A DNA stretch of 64,000 nucleotides, taken from contig NZ_CP125380.1 in assembly GCF_034009455.1 (NCBI RefSeq), positions 2,273,001-2,337,000 of the forward strand, written 5' to 3'. The position numbers were made by a program, and so were the translations under genes. The notes under the pieces are model-generated. The model made no database searches. It was not told where the DNA came from and saw only the letters and a program-made list of their open reading frames with translations. This document shows, one piece after another, positions 36,557-45,498 of this stretch; the first letter of the stretch is position 1; each line of letters opens with the position of its first letter. Source of the DNA: Pseudomonas sp. P5_109 (lineage in GTDB: Bacteria; Pseudomonadota; Gammaproteobacteria; Pseudomonadales; Pseudomonadaceae).

Positions 36557-38015
36557 GGCTTACCTCATCTATACCGCTGGCCGGCAATGCGAGCCAGGTT
36601 TGTCGTTTGCGTTGTTGGACGCGAGCTATGCGGCGCATGAATTACTACCTCGGCGCGCTTTCGGGTATGGCGGTGCGCTGGCCAATCGAAGGCCGCTAAA
36701 CACGTATTTGGGCGAAGTCTGGCTGAAACAGGCGCCGATCAATATCACCTTTGACCCGACTACCCGAACGCTGGCCTGGGACAACTTTTTGATCCTGCCC
36801 ACTAATAGTGGGCAGGGGCGCATCAAGATCGCCCCAGGCTCGTTTTCTTTCACCAGCACCGGCTTCAATGTTGCCTACCTTGACCTATCGGCCACGGTAA
36901 CGACCGGCGACACTCCGGCTACGGCAGTGAAGGGCGGGGTCTATTACGAATCTCCTAGCCCTGACCGCTTTCGAGGCCTGCCCAATCAACTGCCGATGTT
37001 CTACTGGAACGGCATTAACGACTTCGGGTCGCTCTGTGGTTTTCCGCGTGCCTCCGCGCCGGGCGCGACGGTGGTTTCCACGCTGGCGAATGATGATGTG
37101 GTGGTGAAGGTGGGGGTAAACACTCTCAGCACTTTCGTGAAGGGCGCCAAGTCCGGATCGAGCAAGTACCTGGAGCAAACCATCGGCTATGAAAACAAGC
37201 CGTTCGACCCAACGGGTGTGGATGCTTTCGGCAACTCCGACCTCTGGCGGCTTAAACATGGCTATGAGTGCGATCTGCTCGCGGAGGCCATGAGCTTTAC
37301 CCGGGCCCGGGCGGGCCTGGCGTTGCTCAATGGTGGTGAGATCGCGGGCGCGTGGTTGGAGGAAGGCGCCCCGGATTACATCGGGGGTTACCATGGCGAC
37401 GAGATCAAAACCCATGCCGCTCTATTTCTGGATGGTGTGCAGATCCCGTTCAATACGGTCGCCACGTACGTCGGCAAGAAGCTGCAGCTTGTACAGTACT
37501 CGAAGCTGTTCAGGTGCAATACCCAGACGGAAGTGGCCACCCACTCTAAGCGCGTAACCATTAGCCATGCCGAAGGCGGCATGCGGATCGAGCTGTCGCA
37601 GCAAGTGGTGTGGTCGCAGGCCTTGGTACTCAAGGCAGCGATGATGACCATGCTGCCGATCAAACGGCTGCTGGCAGACACGAGCGGGGACGTCATCACC
37701 AATACTGCCATGCGTGCGCCTTATGCCTCGACCGAGGATGTGTCCACGACAGGCTTTGCTCAGGTGGCCACTTTAGGGTCGCTGCCGGCGTCCCAGCTCT
37801 GGGGGCCTACCGGAATCTCCGCGAGTGTCGAGGTACTGAAGCACCCAGGCTTTGACGACTGCGGCTTCTTCGTGGCCAATGCGCCGTTCTACAACAAGAT
37901 TTATTACAGCGTTGCTGGCAGCGCGGTCAGCACCATGGGCGGCATAACGCACACCACTCATCCCGGAGAAACCTGGAACGTGGACAGCGTCATCAAGATG
38001 ACTACCAATCTCTGA
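36555..38015 (+). CDS. phage tail fibre protein, 5' end probably not native
   Basis: A 486-residue frame from ATG 36555, lacking a good ribosome binding site and overlapping the divergent gene's start. The body (from about residue 45: TYLGEVWLKQAP, TFDPTTRTLAWDNFLILP) reads as a tail-fibre or appendage protein rich in beta structure. The first 40 or so residues look like an accidental fusion, since the frame begins exactly where the early region ends. Likely a truncated tail gene left after deletion. Confidence 0.6.
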   Translation: MAYLIYTAGRQCEPGLSFALLDASYAAHELLPRRAFGYGGALANRRPLNTYLGEVWLKQAPINITFDPTTRTLAWDNFLILPTNSGQGRIKIAPGSFSFTSTGFNVAYLDLSATVTTGDTPATAVKGGVYYESPSPDRFRGLPNQLPMFYWNGINDFGSLCGFPRASAPGATVVSTLANDDVVVKVGVNTLSTFVKGAKSGSSKYLEQTIGYENKPFDPTGVDAFGNSDLWRLKHGYECDLLAEAMSFTRARAGLALLNGGEIAGAWLEEGAPDYIGGYHGDEIKTHAALFLDGVQIPFNTVATYVGKKLQLVQYSKLFRCNTQTEVATHSKRVTISHAEGGMRIELSQQVVWSQALVLKAAMMTMLPIKRLLADTSGDVITNTAMRAPYASTEDVSTTGFAQVATLGSLPASQLWGPTGISASVEVLKHPGFDDCGFFVANAPFYNKIYYSVAGSAVSTMGGITHTTHPGETWNVDSVIKMTTNL

Positions 38016-38073
38016 TCTGGCGCGAGAGACGGACGGAAGTTCGTCCGGCAGTGCCGATTAATGGATGAACCAT

Positions 38074-38097
38074 GCCCGCCGAATGCGGGCTTTTTTT
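38074..38097 (+). terminator. rho-independent terminator after the tail gene
   Basis: GCCCGC / GCGGGC stem, loop CGAAT, followed by seven T residues. Confidence 0.88.
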
Positions 38098-38113
38098 CGG
38101 CTGGAGAAAAGTG

Positions 38114-38539
38114 ATGACTGCAACAGAAAGAGACCGCGACATCCTTGCACGTACGCTGTGGGGTGAGGCCCGTGGCGAAAGCCTGGCTGGCCAGATCGCG
38201 GTGGCCTGGACGATCCGCAACCGGGTGAACGATGGCAAGGCCAAGTCATGGTGGGGGGAGGGCTATGCCGGTGTTTGCCAGAAGCCCTACCAGTTCAGCT
38301 GCTGGAACAGGAACGACCCGAACTTCGCCTACCTGACTGGCGCGAAGCAGATTCCTTTCCGCGAGCTCGCACAGGCGCGGATTGCCGCTGACCAAGTGAT
38401 CGATGGAAAGGTGCCGGATCCCACCGGCGGTGCTACGCACTATTACGCGACCAGCATGAGGACGCCTCCGGCCTGGGCTGTGAAGGCGAAGCAGACCCTC
38501 AAGCTCGGCGGCCACGTCTTCTTCAAGGATGTGCCATGA
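38114..38539 (+). CDS. SleB-type cell-wall hydrolase (endolysin)
   Basis: A 141-residue hydrolase_2/SleB family enzyme: ILARTLWGEARGESLAGQIA with the catalytic glutamate (E20), WTIRNRVN, YQFSCWN and TGGATHYYA. It cleaves peptidoglycan for phage lysis. There is no signal peptide and no holin or spanin next to it, so it cannot support lysis as arranged here. Confidence 0.88.
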   Translation: MTATERDRDILARTLWGEARGESLAGQIAVAWTIRNRVNDGKAKSWWGEGYAGVCQKPYQFSCWNRNDPNFAYLTGAKQIPFRELAQARIAADQVIDGKVPDPTGGATHYYATSMRTPPAWAVKAKQTLKLGGHVFFKDVP

Positions 38540-38847
38540 AGCCGACTGGTTGCGGATTCTTCCCTATATAGCATGGGAGCAGATGGCCCACACTACATCG
38601 CCAGCAATGGCACGAGTGTGCAGCATGGATAGGGGAGAGTTTTCCAGCTACTCTTTACTCAAAATCAGTGGGATCGTTGAGTTTTTCCTGCTTTAGCGAA
38701 TTGAATTTGTTGGAGATTTTCTTAGAAATTCGGTCGCCAATACGGGAAATGGAGGCGCCATGGATGGCTCAAAAAACATGTGTTTTGCAGTGCAATGGGT
38801 TGCATTAGAGATGTAGAATGCTGGGATTTTTAGCTTTGGAGCGGAAA
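38540..38847. other. intergenic transition from phage remnant to cargo
   Basis: No gene supported. GC content falls across it; TTGCAG near 38785 and an AT-rich segment before 38848 may hold the promoter of the downstream operon. Confidence 0.4.
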
Positions 38848-38931
38848 ATGATTAAGCTTATACCTTCAAATGTTGAGGGAATCGTTCTACCGTCCCTACT
38901 TGTTTCAAAGATTATACAGGAACTGGAATAG
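38848..38931 (+). CDS. 27-residue leader ORF of the unknown operon
   Basis: An ATG with GGAG 6 bases upstream opens a 27-codon frame (MIKLIPSNVEG, then IVLPSLLVSKIIQELE) ending in TAG 2 bases before the next gene's ATG. It could be a real small subunit or a leader whose translation delivers ribosomes to the 255-residue gene. No family recognised. Confidence 0.45.
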   Translation: MIKLIPSNVEGIVLPSLLVSKIIQELE

Positions 38932-38933
38932 TT

Positions 38934-39701
38934 ATGGTCGACCTTCAAAAGGCCTATATTGCTCAGGCAATTTGTATTCTCAACCACGCTTTAGATAAGC
39001 GTGTTAGATATCGCCAGGAAGAGGCGGAATCTGTTTTTGGGGCGGCCTTTCATACGCAGTCCCAGCAAACCAATGTTCCCGATGACTTTGAACCGTCCGC
39101 TCCACGGCTTATCTTTCAGAATGGGCAAAGACAATTAATGCTCAGTCAGTCACTGGTTCAGCTGGTTTTGGGTTTTGAAAACTCCGAAAAAGCACTTGAC
39201 CAACAAATGGATATAATTTTTAAAAATATTGCAGATATCCATGTGAGGGCTCAGAAGTTTCAGCCTGGCGGCTTGACTGGAGAGGTTGGTGTAATTTTTG
39301 TTGTAAATGTTCCATCGGAATTAGGGCGTGATGCCTTAAGTGAAAATGTATTTAGTCGGTTTGTAAAGTTGGAGCGGCTTTATGATACTGCTAGTGTTGC
39401 GTTAAAAGTTGGATTTAAAACTAAAGAAGATTTATATCTGAATTTTGAAATTGACGTTTATGAACTCCGAAAAGCGATTTTTGAGCCGGGGCTTCAACCT
39501 AAGGCGCTTGATGTTTCAGCGATTCCTGTACATGAGATGGGTTACTCTTTCAAGATTGATGTAAATAACAAGCCAAGATTGACGAATGGGATGGATGCTC
39601 GCAGTGAGTTAGTGGCGGTCACTTCTGAAATTAAGCAGTTTATAGGTGGTAAATTTCAAGAGTGGATTAAATTTGATGCTTCAGGGAATACTCCTAAATG
39701 A
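38934..39701 (+). CDS. unrecognised operon protein A (255 residues)
   Basis: A soluble protein: N-terminal helical region (MVDLQKAYIAQAICILNHAL), a beta-rich middle (PRLIFQNGQRQLMLSQSLVQ) and a helical C-terminus. The middle segment loosely recalls the sporadic TIGR04255 family found in mobile islands, but this is not established. AT-rich. Its stop overlaps the next start by 4 bases (ATGA). No signal or membrane segment; function unknown. Confidence 0.65.
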   Translation: MVDLQKAYIAQAICILNHALDKRVRYRQEEAESVFGAAFHTQSQQTNVPDDFEPSAPRLIFQNGQRQLMLSQSLVQLVLGFENSEKALDQQMDIIFKNIADIHVRAQKFQPGGLTGEVGVIFVVNVPSELGRDALSENVFSRFVKLERLYDTASVALKVGFKTKEDLYLNFEIDVYELRKAIFEPGLQPKALDVSAIPVHEMGYSFKIDVNNKPRLTNGMDARSELVAVTSEIKQFIGGKFQEWIKFDASGNTPK

Positions 39702-40216
39702 AAAGCCTGGAACTTATTGAAGCGAGCGAAGTGACAAGCTCAAATGTTCAGTCTCTTATCCCTGATAACCATTTCGACTATATGGCTCGTATATCGGGGA
39801 GTACTGAGTCTAGAACTGCTCAAGTTTTTTTAGTGCCCACTGATGCTTTTGTAGGTAAATGGTCGCAGTATTTTTTAGAAAAAGAAAAAGACCTTAGCCT
39901 GCTGAAGGGTGTTGTGCGGTGGCAGCATAAGCTAATTGATTTCAATGCAAGCTATGCGGCCCTGCTTTTAGAGCAGATTGATGAGGAGGAGTTTGAGCGA
40001 GTTGCAGAAAGTTTTGTAAGTTTCCAGGTTGATGTGCCAAGGGAAGATTTGATTTACAATATTGATAGGGTGCACAGTTTGACAGGAATAGAGTATTCGT
40101 CGTCGGATTATTCTAATATGTTTAACTGTGCGCAAGAAAGTATCGATATTGCGATGGAGTGTTTGAGTTTGGAAAGTAATTCGCTACGGATTTGGAGTGA
40201 GGGAGGTTTTGAATGA
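39698..40216 (+). CDS. unrecognised operon protein B (172 residues)
   Basis: An acidic soluble protein (ISGSTESRTAQVFLVPTDAF, FEKxx-type helices, C-terminus RIWSEGGFE). It overlaps both neighbours by 4 bases (ATGA), so the three main products are made in a coupled fashion and probably form a complex. No recognised family. Confidence 0.65.
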   Translation: MKSLELIEASEVTSSNVQSLIPDNHFDYMARISGSTESRTAQVFLVPTDAFVGKWSQYFLEKEKDLSLLKGVVRWQHKLIDFNASYAALLLEQIDEEEFERVAESFVSFQVDVPREDLIYNIDRVHSLTGIEYSSSDYSNMFNCAQESIDIAMECLSLESNSLRIWSEGGFE

Positions 40217-40608
40217 AGTCGGCCTCTATCGGCGCATCCGTTGAAGGTGAGTCTATCGCTGTGCAATGCCGGAAGTATTTTCAGCTTATTCCATTTAGGC
40301 ATGAGAAACTTAAAAAAACGGTGTATCCATTCAAGATTAGTATTTTTGGAAAGGTTACAATCGTCAAAACCATTGAGGAAGGTATCGAGCTGGTTTGCGA
40401 ACAGTCAATGCTAGAGGTTGATGATGAAATTCAAGGGCAGGCTATTTTCGGGCACTGCTCAAAAGCAGTACCTAAACCTCAGATTATAAATGCAACCGGA
40501 ACGCACAAGGCTTCGTTCATTAAAACTAGGGGGCATTCATACGCTCGAGTCGATACTGGTTTGAGAGAATTGTTGCAAGCAAATAAGCTGTCTTCAGAGC
40601 AGGAGTAG
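40213..40608 (+). CDS. unrecognised operon protein C (131 residues)
   Basis: A basic-to-neutral soluble protein (KYFQLIPFRHEKLKKTVYPF, then GHCSKAVPKP and a C-terminal LRELLQANKLSSEQE). It overlaps protein B by 4 bases. It is the last gene before the attR end. No recognised family. Confidence 0.65.
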   Translation: MKSASIGASVEGESIAVQCRKYFQLIPFRHEKLKKTVYPFKISIFGKVTIVKTIEEGIELVCEQSMLEVDDEIQGQAIFGHCSKAVPKPQIINATGTHKASFIKTRGHSYARVDTGLRELLQANKLSSEQE

Positions 40609-40861
40609 TCTTGGGCGTTTATGATGCTTATCGCTCGTTTGAAGTTGCGGTCTGAGAGGGGCTAATGATTCTCATGTTCATGTCTTTATCTTTTCCACCC
40701 ATATCCCCACCACATCGTTTTCAATTCTATTTTGGCATTGAATGATAAGCTTAGTTGCGATTTCAAGGTGCTGTCGGACTTCTTGAGTGAACGGCTGATA
40801 GCCGTCACTTTAGAGTGCCAACGATTTTTAGGCGGTAACTCAAACACCCAAGCGGGTTGGG

Positions 40862-41071
40862 TTAGTCCACCGTCATTAATACGGCGAGCGTCAACTTGAT
40901 GAATTCTTCATTGCGATCAATCGTGGCCAGGGCGCCTCGGACGTTATCAGCAACGTCGGCCGCGCCGCGCTGCTCCACCCAATTTGAAAGCTCCATGATG
41001 GCGGCTTCCAGGGCGAGCTGGTTTTCATTGAACTTGAACAGCAGGGAAGGGAGCAGGTCTGAATTTGGCAT
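40862..41071 (-). CDS. small prophage-associated protein
   Basis: A 69-residue helical acidic protein (MPNSDLLPSLLFKFNENQLA, ADVADNVRGALATID, then EEFIKLTLAVLM). A truncated relative lies next to tRNA-Val at 4978-5079. It is located close to attR, a typical position for conserved small genes of Pseudomonas prophages. Function unknown. Confidence 0.65.
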   Translation of the reverse strand: MPNSDLLPSLLFKFNENQLALEAAIMELSNWVEQRGAADVADNVRGALATIDRNEEFIKLTLAVLMTVD

Positions 41072-41173
41072 CGCGATTCCTCGGTTATGAGGTCAGCGTA
41101 GCATCGGGAAATTGGGCATGAGGGGGTTGGGTGTTCGGTCGGCAGGACGCCGGGGAGGGCGCCAAAAAGGCGT

Positions 41174-41195
41174 ACGTGACTTTTGCGTGACTTTC
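41174..41195 (+). repeat. putative integrase arm sites, right
   Basis: Tandem ACGTGACTTTT and GCGTGACTTTC, matching the doublet at 28549-28570 beside attL, about 90 bp inside attR. Confidence 0.65.
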
Positions 41196-41284
41196 TCACG
41201 CACTTATAAACTCTTGTAGGCAGTCGGTTGCAGCGAGCGCCAGTAAAAACGGCCATTACAAAGGGGCTTGCATGGGTCCTGCGT

Positions 41285-41332
41285 GCATGGGGTGCTAGGG
41301 GTCGAGTGTTCGAATCACTCCGTCCCGACCAT
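41285..41332 (+). repeat. attR core
   Basis: The second copy of the 48-bp tRNA-Pro 3' sequence. The 5' half of the tRNA is absent, so this is an attachment site and not a tRNA gene. Confidence 0.93.
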
Positions 41333-42364
41333 TTATTTATTAAGAAATCCAGTCACTTAGCGGTGACTGGATTTTTTATGGCTTATCGTTTTTTCGCGAA
41401 GATAATTTTTGCCCCACTTTTTGCCCCACTGAGGTTTTAGCCGGGTGGTGGACGTATTAGCGGCGCGTCAGGTTGCGATTCACGTTATCGCTATTGTTGG
41501 AGGGGGAAGTGTTTTCCTAATTGGTATAAAGCTCTACGCTTCCGCCAATAACTCTCATTAATACCTTGATTTATAAGGTTTTTTTGTGAGCTAGTCCATG
41601 CCCCTAGCCCATATTTTGGAGGCTGGGTTCAGTGAGCGTCCCTGGAACATTCTGCCCAATAGTCACTAGTCTTTCTCATGACGATCATAGGCGATCAGAG
41701 CGCCGTGCTGCCTGGCAACTCTAATCCATGCAAATAGAGAGACTGGAATTGCACCACAGCACATTCGCGTCACGGTTGCGCTTCGCGCCCTGACAGCTTC
41801 GCAGGACTTCAACCCCGCAAAGAAAGCGCTGAAGCCGGCATCCGTCTGCGGCACGCCGCACCAAGGCTGACCATGCCATCTTGCTTGCTCAGGGGGGAAG
41901 GATTTTCAGGCCATCCCGCCTCAGCTAGGGAGGCGAAGATAGTTTTTGCGTCGCCCTGTGCGGCGTTGGCGACCTGAAGGGCTTAGCTCAGAATCGTGGC
42001 GAGTCGCCCGTACTAGTAAGACATCGCTAAATTTTCTCCAACATTTCCATGCTGATCACCAACGTGGTCCGCTCAAGAATGTCGGCATGAAATGGAGCAA
42101 TGCGACTGTTCGGTTAACGTTTGGCAACGACTTGGATGAGAATCGAATCATCTTGAGCTACCTAGTTCCCCTCTGGTGATTTTTGACTTGGCGAGAAGCG
42201 AATACGGTCTCGAGCAAATCGCCGGGTGGTAACGAATACGAAACATGGGGCGCCGCCAATGCTCTTTCAACGTTTCATGAGAGTGTCCTCTTCGATCGGC
42301 TGATTTCCGGAAACTTTTAATAGACGCACAATGTTGGGAAGTCAGGTCTGAATGAATAACCGTC
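41333..42364. other. chromosomal flank of the island, mostly without genes
   Basis: Besides the tRNA terminator it contains tandem 12-bp repeats TTTTTGCCCCAC at 41406-41417 and 41418-41429 (possible arm sites of another integrase). A 62-codon minus-strand frame at 41666-41854 (MPQTDAGFSAFFAGLKSCEA) may belong to a dispersed Pseudomonas sequence. No other gene is supported; the LysR gene's promoter lies at the right end. Confidence 0.4.
41346..41376 (+). terminator. original chromosomal terminator of tRNA-Pro
   Basis: AATCCAGTCAC / GTGACTGGATT stem with T-run, 13 bp after attR. It presumably ended tRNA-Pro transcription before island insertion. Confidence 0.85.
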
Positions 42365-43291
42365 ATGAATAATATGCAGGAGTTGTTAGGTCGCGTGACA
42401 CTGGACGAGCTATCGGCCTTCGTGGCGGTAGTGGAAGCCCTCAGCTTCACAGATGCGGCCAAGGTCATAGGACGGGACGCCACGATCATCTCGCGAAGAA
42501 TTGGGCAACTGGAAGAGCGACTCGGAATTCGACTGTTGTCCCGCACCACGCGGCGCGTCTCTCTGACTGAAGTTGGAACGCTTTACTATCAACGTGTACG
42601 GGCACTGTTGGATGAACTGGACAGCGCTGGCCAAGAGGCGAGTAACTTCGCGACCAGTCCTCAGGGATTGCTCAGGGTGTCGATCCCCGTCACTTTCGGA
42701 CGCAGATGGGTGGCGCCATTACTGCCCGCGTTCCTCGCACAGCATCCAAAAATCCGAGTGGATGCACGTTTTGCCGATCGCTACGTCGACGTAGTGGCGG
42801 AGGGGTTTGACGTGGCTATCCGCGTAGGGGTGTTGCGCGATAGCACGCTCGTCGCCAAGCAGATCGCGCCATTTCGCAACCTGCTTTATGCATCCCCAAG
42901 CTATATCTCTTTGCACGGTCAACCTCAGACGCCTGAAGCGTTGGCTGAACATGCCTGCCTGGGATTCAGTAGTCACTCAAGCTGGCCAGACTGGGTACTG
43001 AAAAACGGCAGTCAGCACCGGACGGTACGGCCAACTGGCCCGTTGATTTCGGACAATTCAGAGTCACTGCTTCAAGCGGCTGCTAAAGGCGTCGGCATCA
43101 TCCTTACTCCGGATTGGCTAGCGGGGCCCTCGGTTCGCACTGGTGAACTTGTGCCTGTCCTGCCGCAATGGCAGGGCTCGGAGAGTGGCGGGATTTACGC
43201 GTTGATGCCGCCGGGGCGACTCGTTCCAACCAAAACACGCGTATTCGTCGACGAAATCACCCGCGCTATTCAGGCAGGTTGGGACCAGTAG
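42365..43291 (+). CDS. LysR-family transcriptional regulator
   Basis: A 308-residue regulator. The N-terminal winged helix (LDELSAFVAVVEALSFTDAA, RLGIRLLSRTTRRVSLTEVG) is followed by a two-lobed ligand domain (about 95-300). It resembles the AaeR/DsdC-like group that often controls a nearby catabolic or efflux gene. Start could also be the ATG 9 bases downstream. Target unknown; the next genes are a VOC protein and a symporter. Confidence 0.88.
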   Translation: MNNMQELLGRVTLDELSAFVAVVEALSFTDAAKVIGRDATIISRRIGQLEERLGIRLLSRTTRRVSLTEVGTLYYQRVRALLDELDSAGQEASNFATSPQGLLRVSIPVTFGRRWVAPLLPAFLAQHPKIRVDARFADRYVDVVAEGFDVAIRVGVLRDSTLVAKQIAPFRNLLYASPSYISLHGQPQTPEALAEHACLGFSSHSSWPDWVLKNGSQHRTVRPTGPLISDNSESLLQAAAKGVGIILTPDWLAGPSVRTGELVPVLPQWQGSESGGIYALMPPGRLVPTKTRVFVDEITRAIQAGWDQ

Positions 43292-43518
43292 GAAAATCGG
43301 GAGCCTTCTAAACCGGGCATAAGTACTCCGATACGCCATAACGAGCGGTGTATTTTGCGTTGAATAATTGATAAAAATAATTTGTGTTTATGAAAAATAT
43401 ATATTGATTTTATTTACGGTGGAGCCGCTTTAGCATAAATCCATCTTCAAAGAAGCTGTCGGACAGAAAGCGTGCTGTCCGACTTCATAAACCTATAAAA
43501 ACTGCATTCGGAGTCCTG

Positions 43519-43944
43519 ATGAGTCTTTCTCCTTTCCACCTGGCAATTCCTGTTTACGACCTGGCCGCTACCCGTACTTTTTACGGCGAAGTGTTTGGGC
43601 TTTCCGAGGGGCGTTCCAGCACTCAATGGGTCGATTTTGATTTTTATGGTCACCAACTGGTCATCCACGAGCATCCTAAGACCGCTTCTCAAGAAAGCGT
43701 TCACAGCAACCCGGTTGACGGCCACGACGTACCGGTTCCCCACTTCGGCATTATTCTGGAATGGGCGCAATGGGAAGCACTGGCCGAGCGCCTGAAGTCC
43801 TTCGGTACTAAATTTGTTATCGAACCCTACATTCGATTCAAAGGGCAAGTTGGCGAGCAAGCCACGATGTTCTTGTTCGACCCATGTGGTAACGCGCTTG
43901 AGTTCAAAGCATTCAAAGATATGAGCCAGCTCTTCGCTAAGTAA
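43519..43944 (+). CDS. VOC-family (glyoxalase/dioxygenase fold) protein
   Basis: A 141-residue metal-enzyme fold with paired beta-alpha-beta-beta-beta units: [20 protein letters not shown] (metal histidine H7), [21 protein letters not shown] and [13 protein letters not shown] (metal glutamate). Substrate not deducible. AT-rich flanks; a hairpin follows. Confidence 0.82.
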   Translation: MSLSPFHLAIPVYDLAATRTFYGEVFGLSEGRSSTQWVDFDFYGHQLVIHEHPKTASQESVHSNPVDGHDVPVPHFGIILEWAQWEALAERLKSFGTKFVIEPYIRFKGQVGEQATMFLFDPCGNALEFKAFKDMSQLFAK

Positions 43945-43951
43945 TAAATAA

Positions 43952-43977
43952 CCTGGCGCACGAATATGGCGCCAGGA
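43952..43977 (+). terminator. hairpin after the VOC gene
   Basis: CCTGGCGC / GGCGCCAGG stem around ACGAATAT. No long T-run follows, so it may be a weak terminator or an mRNA-end structure. Confidence 0.5.
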
Positions 43978-44054
43978 AACCTTAATGAGCTGGAAGCTCA
44001 TGAATCTAGCTACTGCCCTCAAGCAGTCCTTTCATTCCAACAAGAAGGCTAGAC

Positions 44055-45314
44055 ATGAAACGTATCCCATTGGTTTGGCGAATTGTTGCTGGGCTTTCGC
44101 TCGGCGTGCTTGTCGGTTGGTACTTCAATACCCATCCACAAAATCAGGTCTGGGTCAGTACCGAAATTCTTAAACCCCTTGGCGACATTTTCATCAAAAT
44201 GATGAAGATGGTTGTTGTTCCCATTGTTTTCTGCTGCATGATCCTCGGTATTGCCGGTGGCGGCGATAACAAGTCGTTCGGACGCATGGGCGCCAAATCG
44301 CTGATTTACTTCTTCGCGATTACCAGCCTGGCCATTGTCCTCGGCCTGTGCTTCGCCAATTTCTTCGAGCCTGGTCAAGGCACCGAAATTGCTGGCATCT
44401 CGCACAGTACATCTACGGTTAACATGGAGCCCTCGAAAGGCGCGCTGATTATTTTGCAGAACATCGTTCCCGATAACGTGATTGTGGCGATGTCGGAAGG
44501 GAAGTTGCTGTCAGTACTGTTTTTTGCCGTTCTCCTGGGAATGGCATTGAATACTCTGCCAAAAGCGAAAAGCGCACCGGTCATTGCTGTTGTTCAAGGT
44601 TTGTCAGATGCAATGTTCAAGGTGGTCTCGTTTGTCATGGCTTATGCGCCGATCGGCGTATTCGGCATGATCGGTGCGACCGTCGCGACCTTTGGCTTTG
44701 CCTCGTTGTTACCATTGCTCAAGTTGATTGGTGTGGTTTACCTCGCGCTAATTGCTTTTGCCTTGATTTTCCTTGGCGGCATTTGCTACCTGATTGGCGA
44801 AAACGTCTTCAAGTTGATCAAATACTTTAGGGACGAGCTGATTCTGGCGTTCTCCAGTGCGGCGTCCGCGGCGGTCATGCCGCAACTGATGAAAAAGTTG
44901 GAGAACTATGGCGTACCTCAACGAATCGTCAGCTTTGTGGTCCCTGTGGGATATGCGTTCAACCTGGATGGCGCGTCCATCTTTCTCGGCGTTGCGACGA
45001 TCTTTATCGCTCAGTTGTACGGCATCGACCTGTCGCTGACTCAGCAGATTCTGCTGGTGGTCACGATGGTATTGACGTCGAAGGGAGCCGCTGGAGTGCC
45101 TGGCTTTGCCATCATTATTCTGTCTGCCACCTTGGCATCTGCCGGGCTTCCTTTGGAAGGGGTCGCATTGATCGCTGGTATCTTCAGAATTATCGACAGC
45201 GGGACGACAACGTTGAACGTGCTGGGCAATGCAATCGCCCCCTTGGTTATCGCCAAGTGGGAGAAGGCCAATCTCGAACCTTCACGTGTCGAGCGAGTAG
45301 GGGAGCAAGCGTAA
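44055..45314 (+). CDS. DAACS-family dicarboxylate/amino-acid:cation symporter
   Basis: A 419-residue inner-membrane carrier with about eight helices and two re-entrant loops. Family motifs: serine-rich FSSAASAAVMPQLMKKLE (near 276), PVGYAFNLDGASIFLG with the cation-binding N-x-D (near 300), SKGAAGVPG and the C-terminal RIIDSGTTTLNVLGN. Related to GltP/DctA; glutamate, aspartate or C4-dicarboxylates are likely substrates. It precedes the periplasmic gamma-glutamyltransferase, which would release glutamate. Confidence 0.9.
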   Translation: MKRIPLVWRIVAGLSLGVLVGWYFNTHPQNQVWVSTEILKPLGDIFIKMMKMVVVPIVFCCMILGIAGGGDNKSFGRMGAKSLIYFFAITSLAIVLGLCFANFFEPGQGTEIAGISHSTSTVNMEPSKGALIILQNIVPDNVIVAMSEGKLLSVLFFAVLLGMALNTLPKAKSAPVIAVVQGLSDAMFKVVSFVMAYAPIGVFGMIGATVATFGFASLLPLLKLIGVVYLALIAFALIFLGGICYLIGENVFKLIKYFRDELILAFSSAASAAVMPQLMKKLENYGVPQRIVSFVVPVGYAFNLDGASIFLGVATIFIAQLYGIDLSLTQQILLVVTMVLTSKGAAGVPGFAIIILSATLASAGLPLEGVALIAGIFRIIDSGTTTLNVLGNAIAPLVIAKWEKANLEPSRVERVGEQA

Positions 45315-45326
45315 CTTCCCTTTAAG

Positions 45327-45363
45327 AGAGTCTTCGGCGTGATCCATGCCGAGGGCTCTTTTT
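45327..45363 (+). terminator. rho-independent terminator of the symporter gene
   Basis: AGAGTCTTCGGC pairs with GCCGAGGGCTCT (two G-U pairs) around a 9-base loop, followed by TTTT. Confidence 0.88.
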
Positions 45364-45498
45364 GTTCGCGCAGTACAGATAATAAGTAGTCTGCTTTTGC
45401 TGCTCTTCAGGCGCCGAGTTGTGCGGTTGTAATAGCTCAATCGCACACTCGAATTCGCCAAACGTTGCTGCCAATTATTAATATAAAACAGGTGGTTT

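Larger units (their letters stand above)
28452..41332. mobile_element. tRNA-Pro genomic island derived from a prophage
   Basis: About 12.9 kb bounded by the 48-bp att repeat. Integrase and excisionase-like genes lie at the tRNA end. Phage early genes, a tail fibre and an endolysin remain, but there are no capsid, portal, terminase or replication genes, so it is a defective prophage or satellite-like island. AT-richer cargo (DUF2971, EVE-HNH nuclease, membrane protein, unrecognised operon) is interspersed. Confidence 0.9.

Noticed and set aside
41285..41332. Possible second tRNA-Pro
   Set aside because: Only the 3' part is present; the D arm and 5' acceptor strand are absent. It is the attR core.
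28452..41332. CRISPR array or other repeat cluster
   Set aside because: The only long repeats are the two att copies and short arm-site doublets; no spacer-repeat periodicity occurs anywhere in the window.
41946..42179. 77-codon ORF after the island
   Set aside because: No ribosome binding site and an Arg/Trp-rich translation without family features.
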